Shown here piece by piece: positions 59,666-64,000 of a stretch of DNA of 64,000 bases. Within the stretch, counting starts at the first letter, position 1. Every line of letters begins with the position of its first letter. The notes below the pieces were generated by a model. That model searched no databases. It was not told the DNA's origin and saw nothing but the letters and a program-made list of their open reading frames with translations. The stretch lies in NCBI RefSeq assembly GCF_003248515.1, contig NZ_QFOB01000005.1:186001-250000 (forward strand), read 5' to 3'. A program made the position numbers and the translations under genes. Source of the stretch: Sphingomonas sp. (lineage in GTDB: Bacteria; Pseudomonadota; Alphaproteobacteria; Sphingomonadales; Sphingomonadaceae).

Positions 59666-61170
59666 CCCATCGTGGGAATGATGAAGGCGCTGTCGCCGGT
59701 GCCGCCGCCATCGGGCCAGCGCTGCGTCACCGTCTTCACCTTGGTGAAGAACTTGACGCCTTCCATGCCATGCTGGTTGGTGTCGCCGAAGGCCGAGCGC
59801 TTCCAGCCGCCGAACGTGTGATAGGCGACCGGCACGGGGATCGGCACGTTGATGCCCACCATGCCGACATTCACGCGCGCGGCGAATTCGCGCGCGGCAT
59901 GGCCGTTGCGCGTGAAGATGGCGACGCCATTGCCATAGGGATGCTCGCCCGGCAGGCGCAGTGCATCCTCGAAGCTGTCGGCGCGCACCATCTGCAACAC
60001 CGGCCCGAATATCTCTTCCTGATAGGTGCGCATGGCGGGCGTGACCCGATCGAACAGGGTGGGGCCGACGAAGAAGCCCTCCTCGTGGCCCTGGAGCCGG
60101 AAACCGCGCCCGTCGATCACCAGTTCGGCGCCTTCGTCGACGCCCATCTGGATGTAGCTTTCGATCTTCGACTTGTGCGCGGCGGTGACGACGGGGCCGT
60201 AATGCGCATCCGGATCGGTGGACACGCCGACACGCAGCGCGCCGATCGCGGGGATCAGTTTCTCGCGCAGCGCGATCGCCGTCTTCTCGCCCACCGGCAC
60301 CACCACCGGCAGCGCCATGCAGCGCTCACCGGCAGATCCGAATGCGGCGCCGGCAATATCGCTCACCACCTGATCCAGATCCGCATCCGGCATCACGATG
60401 CCATGATTCTTGGCGCCGCCCATCGCCTGCACGCGCTTTCCGGCGGCGGCGCCGCGCTGATAGACATAATGGGCGATATCGGACGAGCCGACGAAGCTGA
60501 CCGCCCGGATCTCCGGATGATCGAGGATCGCGTCGACCATCTCCTTGTCGCCATGCACCACCTGGAGGATGCCCTCTGGCGCGCCGGCCTCCAGCATCAG
60601 CTCGGCCAGGCGGACCGGGACGGAAGGATCCCGCTCGGACGGCTTCAGGATGAAGGCGTTGCCCACGGCGATGGCGATGCCGAACATCCACATCGGGATC
60701 ATCGCCGGGAAATTGAACGGCGTGATGCCGGCGACGATGCCGAGCGGTTGGCGCATCGAATAGACATCGATGCCGGGGCCGGCGCCCTGCGTATATTCAC
60801 CCTTCAGCACATGCGGGACGCCGCAGGCGAACTCGATCACCTCCAGCCCGCGCTGGATATCGCCCTTGGCGTCCGCGATCACCTTGCCGTGCTCGGACGA
60901 GAGCAGGATGGCGAGCTCTTCCATATGGCGTTCGATCAGTTCCTTGAACCGGAACATCACGCGCGCGCGCCGCTGCGGATTGGTCGCCGCCCAGGCCGGC
61001 TGCGCATTCTGCGCGGCGGCAACGGCATGCTCCAGATCGGTCGCGGTGCCGAGCGCGACGCGCGCCTGCACCCGGCCGCTGTTCGGATCGAAGACGTCTC
61101 CGAAGCGGATGGCGGGCGCACCGGGGGCGCCGGCGATCTTATGGGATATGTCGCGGAGCGCGGTGGCCAT
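59662..61170 (-). CDS. mmsA: Methylmalonate-semialdehyde dehydrogenase (CoA-acylating)
   Basis: A 502-residue aldehyde dehydrogenase that converts methylmalonate semialdehyde with CoA to propionyl-CoA, releasing CO2. Features: GITPFNFPAMIPMWMFGIAI as cofactor fold, SFVGSSDIAHYVYQRGA, and catalytic Cys in AFGSAGERCMALPVVVPVG. EEIFGPVLQMVRADS is a late ALDH motif. ATG 61170 has AGAGGA upstream. It leads the reverse-strand valine operon and is divergent from lysR; the 97-bp gap holds palindromes that may be the regulator's sites. Confidence 0.96.
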   Translation of the reverse strand: MATALRDISHKIAGAPGAPAIRFGDVFDPNSGRVQARVALGTATDLEHAVAAAQNAQPAWAATNPQRRARVMFRFKELIERHMEELAILLSSEHGKVIADAKGDIQRGLEVIEFACGVPHVLKGEYTQGAGPGIDVYSMRQPLGIVAGITPFNFPAMIPMWMFGIAIAVGNAFILKPSERDPSVPVRLAELMLEAGAPEGILQVVHGDKEMVDAILDHPEIRAVSFVGSSDIAHYVYQRGAAAGKRVQAMGGAKNHGIVMPDADLDQVVSDIAGAAFGSAGERCMALPVVVPVGEKTAIALREKLIPAIGALRVGVSTDPDAHYGPVVTAAHKSKIESYIQMGVDEGAELVIDGRGFRLQGHEEGFFVGPTLFDRVTPAMRTYQEEIFGPVLQMVRADSFEDALRLPGEHPYGNGVAIFTRNGHAAREFAARVNVGMVGINVPIPVPVAYHTFGGWKRSAFGDTNQHGMEGVKFFTKVKTVTQRWPDGGGTGDSAFIIPTMG

Positions 61171-61259
61171 CGGAAATCCTCTTCTGTGCGATCGATCGCT
61201 TGATCTGCCGGTGTGATCGATCCTGCGCGGATTGCAACGCGTGGACTTGCAGGAAGTGG

Positions 61260-61273
61260 CTGCATAAATGCAG
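61260..61273. promoter_or_regulatory. Palindrome in the lysR/mmsA divergent promoter region
   Basis: CTGCATAAATGCAG is a perfect 6-bp inverted repeat around AA, overlapping the lysR start codon at 61268. Close by, TTGCAA at 61232-61237 and TTGCAGG at 61247-61253 resemble half-sites. The arrangement is typical for LysR autoregulation and control of a divergent operon. Confidence 0.45.
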
Positions 61274-62161
61274 GCTATGAACTGGGATGACCTGCGAGTT
61301 TTCGTGGCCGTGGCGCGCGCCGGGCAGATCGCGAAGGCGGCCGTCGCTCTCGACATGGACGCGACAACGGTCGGCCGGCGGCTGCGACGGCTGGAACAGG
61401 ATCGGGGCGAGATATTGTTCGGTCGCGACCGGACGGGGCAGCGGCTCACCGATGCGGGCGCGCGGCTGGTGCAGGCCGCGGAGGCGATCGATCAGGCTTT
61501 CCTCAAACTTTCGGACGATGGCGGATCCGCCGAAAAGCCTTCGGGCCTCGTCCGGGTCAGCGCCTCCGAAGGTTTCGGCACATGGTTCGTTGCGCCGCGC
61601 CTCGCCCAATTCGATCGGCTCTTTCCGGATATCCGCGTCGATCTCGTCGCCAATAACGGCTTCCTCAATCCATCGCGGCGGGAAACGGACGTGGCGATCC
61701 TGCTCGCGCGGCCGCAGAGCGGGCCGCTCATCGTGCGCAAGCTGACGGATTACAGCCTGGGTCTCTTCGCCTCACGCGAATATCTCGATCGCCACGGTGC
61801 GATCGCCTCGGTGCGCGATCTCCGGGAGCATCGCCTGATCGGCTATATTCCGGATCTGATCTACGCGCCGGAACTCAATTATCTGGATGAGGTGCTGGAG
61901 GGGCTGGAGCCGCATTATCGCTCGTCCAGCATCAACGCGCAGCACCGGCTGGCCGCCGCCGGCATGGGGATCGCGATCCTGCCCTGTTTCATCGGCGATG
62001 CGGATCCGGGGCTGGTCCGGATCGTGGGCGAGGTAACGCTGCGCCGATCCTTCTGGCTGGCGGTGCACGAAAGCACGCTGGCCCTGTGGCGCATCCGCTG
62101 CTTCGTGGACTGGCTGGCACAGGCCGCGCGCGAGGGGCGGGCGCTGCTGGCACCGGAGTAG
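61268..62161 (+). CDS. LysR-family transcriptional regulator
   Basis: A 297-residue LysR-type regulator: winged HTH at residues 1-60 (MNWDDLRVFVAVARAGQIAK, then DATTVGRRLRRLEQDRGE) and a co-inducer-binding domain (VSASEGFGTWFVAPRLAQF, DVAILLARPQSGPL, GIAILPCFIGDADP). Divergent to the valine-catabolic operon headed by mmsA, so it probably controls that operon. ATG 61268 is used; ATG 61277 is possible, and the palindrome overlapping 61268 would then lie fully upstream. It is convergent with malate synthase, with a strong hairpin between. Confidence 0.93.
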   Translation: MQAMNWDDLRVFVAVARAGQIAKAAVALDMDATTVGRRLRRLEQDRGEILFGRDRTGQRLTDAGARLVQAAEAIDQAFLKLSDDGGSAEKPSGLVRVSASEGFGTWFVAPRLAQFDRLFPDIRVDLVANNGFLNPSRRETDVAILLARPQSGPLIVRKLTDYSLGLFASREYLDRHGAIASVRDLREHRLIGYIPDLIYAPELNYLDEVLEGLEPHYRSSSINAQHRLAAAGMGIAILPCFIGDADPGLVRIVGEVTLRRSFWLAVHESTLALWRIRCFVDWLAQAAREGRALLAPE

Positions 62162-62184
62162 CGCGCGGCCGGCCGATGGTTCGG

Positions 62185-62230
62185 CCGGTGCCCTTCCGGC
62201 GTGCGCATGGGCGCACCGGAAGGGCACCGG
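62185..62230. terminator. Large perfect hairpin, probable bidirectional terminator
   Basis: CCGGTGCCCTTCCGG (62185-62199) and CCGGAAGGGCACCGG (62216-62230) are exact reverse complements (15 bp), with an inner TGCGC/GCGCA stem in the 16-base centre. It occupies most of the 76-bp gap between the convergent lysR and glcB genes. Confidence 0.7.
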
Positions 62231-62237
62231 TTCCGGT

Positions 62238-64000
62238 TCAGGCGTCCTGCTTGGCGATCCGGCGGAAGCTGTGGAGCAGCGGCTCGGTATAGCCATTGGG
62301 CTGGCTGACACCCTCCATCACCAGCGCGCGCGCCGCCTCGAAGGCGGTGCCCGTTCCGGCACCCGAGAGCATCATCGGCCGGTAGGCGGCATCGCCCGCA
62401 TTCTGGCGATCCACCTTGGCCGCCATCCGCCGGAGCGAGGCATCCACCTCCTCCGTCGAGCAGACGCCGTGCAGAAGCCAGTTGGCGAGATGCTGTGACG
62501 AGATGCGGAGCGTCGCCCGATCTTCCATCAGGCCGACATCGTGGATGTCGGGCACCTTGGAACAGCCGACGCCCTGATCGATCCAGCGGACGACATAGCC
62601 CAATATGCCCTGGGCATTGTTGTCCAGCTCCTCCACCACTTCCTCGGGTGACCAGTTGACGCCATCGGCCAGCGGAATGGTGAGCAGGGCTTCCAGCGCC
62701 GGCACCGGCTCCGCCGCGATTTCGCGCTGGCGCGCGAACACGTCGATCGCATGATAGTGCATCGCGTGCAGCGTCGCCGCCGTCGGGCTCGGCACCCAGG
62801 CGGTGTTGGCGCCGGCGCGCGGATGGCCGATCTTCTGTTCGATCATGTCGGCCATGCGATCGGGCGCGGCCCACATGCCCTTGCCGATCTGCGCCTTGCC
62901 CGAAAGCCCGCAGGCGAGACCGATGGCCACGTTGCGCCCCTCATAGGCCTTGATCCACGCGGACGAGCGCATCTGTTCCTTGCGGACCATCGGGCCGGCG
63001 CGCATCGACGTGTGGATCTCATCGCCCGTGCGATCGAGAAAGCCCGTATTGATGAATGCGATCCGATCGCGCACGGCATGGATGCACGCGCCCAGATTGG
63101 CGGAGGTGCGGCGCTCCTCGTCCATCACGCCGATCTTCAGCGTGTTGCGGGCGAGCCCTAGCAGATCCTCGATCGCATCGAAGAGGCGGTTGGAGAAGGC
63201 GCACTCCTCCGGCCCGTGCATCTTCGGCTTCACGATATAGACGGAGCCCTGCCTGCCGTTGCGGAAGCGGCCCTGGCCCTTCAGATCGTGCAGCGCGATC
63301 AGGCTGGTGACGATGCCGTCGAGAATGCCTTCGGGCGCCTCGCCGCCATCCGCCAGCAGCACGGCCGGCGTCGTCATCAGATGGCCGACATTGCGGACGA
63401 ACAGCAGGCTGCGGCCCGAAAGCGTGAAGGCCGTGCCGTCCGGCGCGGTCCATTCGCGATCCGGCGAGAGAGCGCGCGTGATCGTCTTTTCGCCCTTCTC
63501 GAACGTCTCGACCAGATCGCCGCGCATCAGGCCCAGCCAGTTGGCATAGGCCGCGACCTTGTCCTCCGCATCCACCGCCGCGATCGAATCCTCGAGATCG
63601 ACGATCGTCGACAGCGCGGCTTCCAGCACGACATCCGAAATTCCCGCGGGATCGCCGCTCCCGATGGGCGTGGAGCGATCGACGACGATCTCGATATGCA
63701 GGCCGTTATTGCGCAGCAGCAGGCTTTCGCCGCGCCGGCCGACCAGCTGCGCGGGATCGCGCAGCGTCTGCTCGCCACCGGTCCAGCCTGCCCAGCTTCC
63801 CGTGGCGAGGGGCGCGGCCTTGTCGAGGAAGGCCTTGGCATGGGCGATCACTTCCGCGCCGCGCACCGGATCATAGCCCGGCGCGGCCGTGCCCGGCAGG
63901 GCATCCGTGCCGTAGAGCGCATCATAGAGGCTGCCCCAGCGCGCGTTGGCGGCATTCAGCAGGAAGCGCGCGTTGAGCACGGGGACGACAAGCTGCGGCC
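62238..64000 (-). CDS. glcB: Malate synthase G (5' end outside window)
   Basis: The visible 587-residue C-terminal part belongs to the glyoxylate-bypass enzyme joining glyoxylate and acetyl-CoA to malate. The frame stays open to base 64000 and reads PQLVVPVLNARFLLNAANAR there, typical of the malate synthase G interior. Active-site segments are TIVDLEDSIAAVDAEDK, YIVKPKMHGPEECAF and FINTGFLDRTGDEIH, plus MSAGAGTGTAFEAARALV-like text (read MLSGAGTGTAFEAAR). The isoform G (about 720 residues) is indicated. It is convergent with lysR; acetyl-CoA or propionyl-CoA from valine breakdown would supply the same central pathways. Confidence 0.95.
   Translation of the reverse strand, partial: PQLVVPVLNARFLLNAANARWGSLYDALYGTDALPGTAAPGYDPVRGAEVIAHAKAFLDKAAPLATGSWAGWTGGEQTLRDPAQLVGRRGESLLLRNNGLHIEIVVDRSTPIGSGDPAGISDVVLEAALSTIVDLEDSIAAVDAEDKVAAYANWLGLMRGDLVETFEKGEKTITRALSPDREWTAPDGTAFTLSGRSLLFVRNVGHLMTTPAVLLADGGEAPEGILDGIVTSLIALHDLKGQGRFRNGRQGSVYIVKPKMHGPEECAFSNRLFDAIEDLLGLARNTLKIGVMDEERRTSANLGACIHAVRDRIAFINTGFLDRTGDEIHTSMRAGPMVRKEQMRSSAWIKAYEGRNVAIGLACGLSGKAQIGKGMWAAPDRMADMIEQKIGHPRAGANTAWVPSPTAATLHAMHYHAIDVFARQREIAAEPVPALEALLTIPLADGVNWSPEEVVEELDNNAQGILGYVVRWIDQGVGCSKVPDIHDVGLMEDRATLRISSQHLANWLLHGVCSTEEVDASLRRMAAKVDRQNAGDAAYRPMMLSGAGTGTAFEAARALVMEGVSQPNGYTEPLLHSFRRIAKQDA

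Overview
The window reads as a chromosomal segment of a high-GC alphaproteobacterium of the order Sphingomonadales, most likely Sphingomonas or a close relative. This rests on gene content and order, not a database match. The evidence includes the classical alphaproteobacterial block coaBC-dut / ubiB-ubiE / mutM / rpsT / dnaA, a gatCAB-type amidotransferase, an ahcY-divL-tsaE-amgK-murU block, and many short exported or membrane proteins without assigned function. Genes are dense, with ATGA, GTGA or TTGA stop/start overlaps. I see no insertion sequence, prophage, CRISPR array, rRNA or resistance cassette. The window is mostly housekeeping chromosome, and its interest lies in regulation and in local rearrangements.

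Layout. 1-4.8 kb: the gatA 3' end and gatB, separated by a polysaccharide flippase and a glycosyltransferase. 4.9-14.2 kb: tRNA-Leu(TAG), a trigger factor with a His-rich/Lys-Ala tail, a coupled pair of GT2 glycosyltransferases, an exported protein, clpP, a glycoside-hydrolase-like lipoprotein, and clpX. The usual tig-clpP-clpX locus is therefore split by extra genes. 14.3-20.8 kb: csaA, a GFA protein, a TonB-like protein, the reverse-strand coaBC-dut-moeB-dsrE run, a 36-residue membrane peptide, an aminotransferase and a PilZ protein. 20.9-28.9 kb: ubiE-ubiB, mutM, rpsT, dnaA, a second GFA protein, an alpha/beta hydrolase and a membrane GGDEF protein.

29-43 kb: a peroxiredoxin/AMP nucleosidase pair, yqgE, two exported proteins, ahcY, a DivL-type kinase with Tyr at the phospho-acceptor site, tsaE, the MurNAc-recycling pair amgK-murU, a small membrane protein, and metE. 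metE sits behind a cobalamin riboswitch and a perfect 34-bp palindrome. The 20-bp core of that palindrome is identical to a site upstream of ahcY, linking methionine synthesis and S-adenosylhomocysteine removal to one unidentified regulator. tRNA-Arg(TCT) follows.

43-64 kb: a queuosine-precursor transporter, an AgcS/AlsT symporter, a CitE-like lyase, guaB, an RsmB-type rRNA methyltransferase, a TPR protein, a tadG-tadE-tadE trio without pilus machinery, a HAD hydrolase and an ABC-2 exporter. A complete valine-catabolic operon (mmsA, acyl-CoA dehydrogenase, 3-hydroxyisobutyryl-CoA hydrolase, mmsB) follows with a divergent lysR. The 5'-truncated malate synthase G gene runs off the end.
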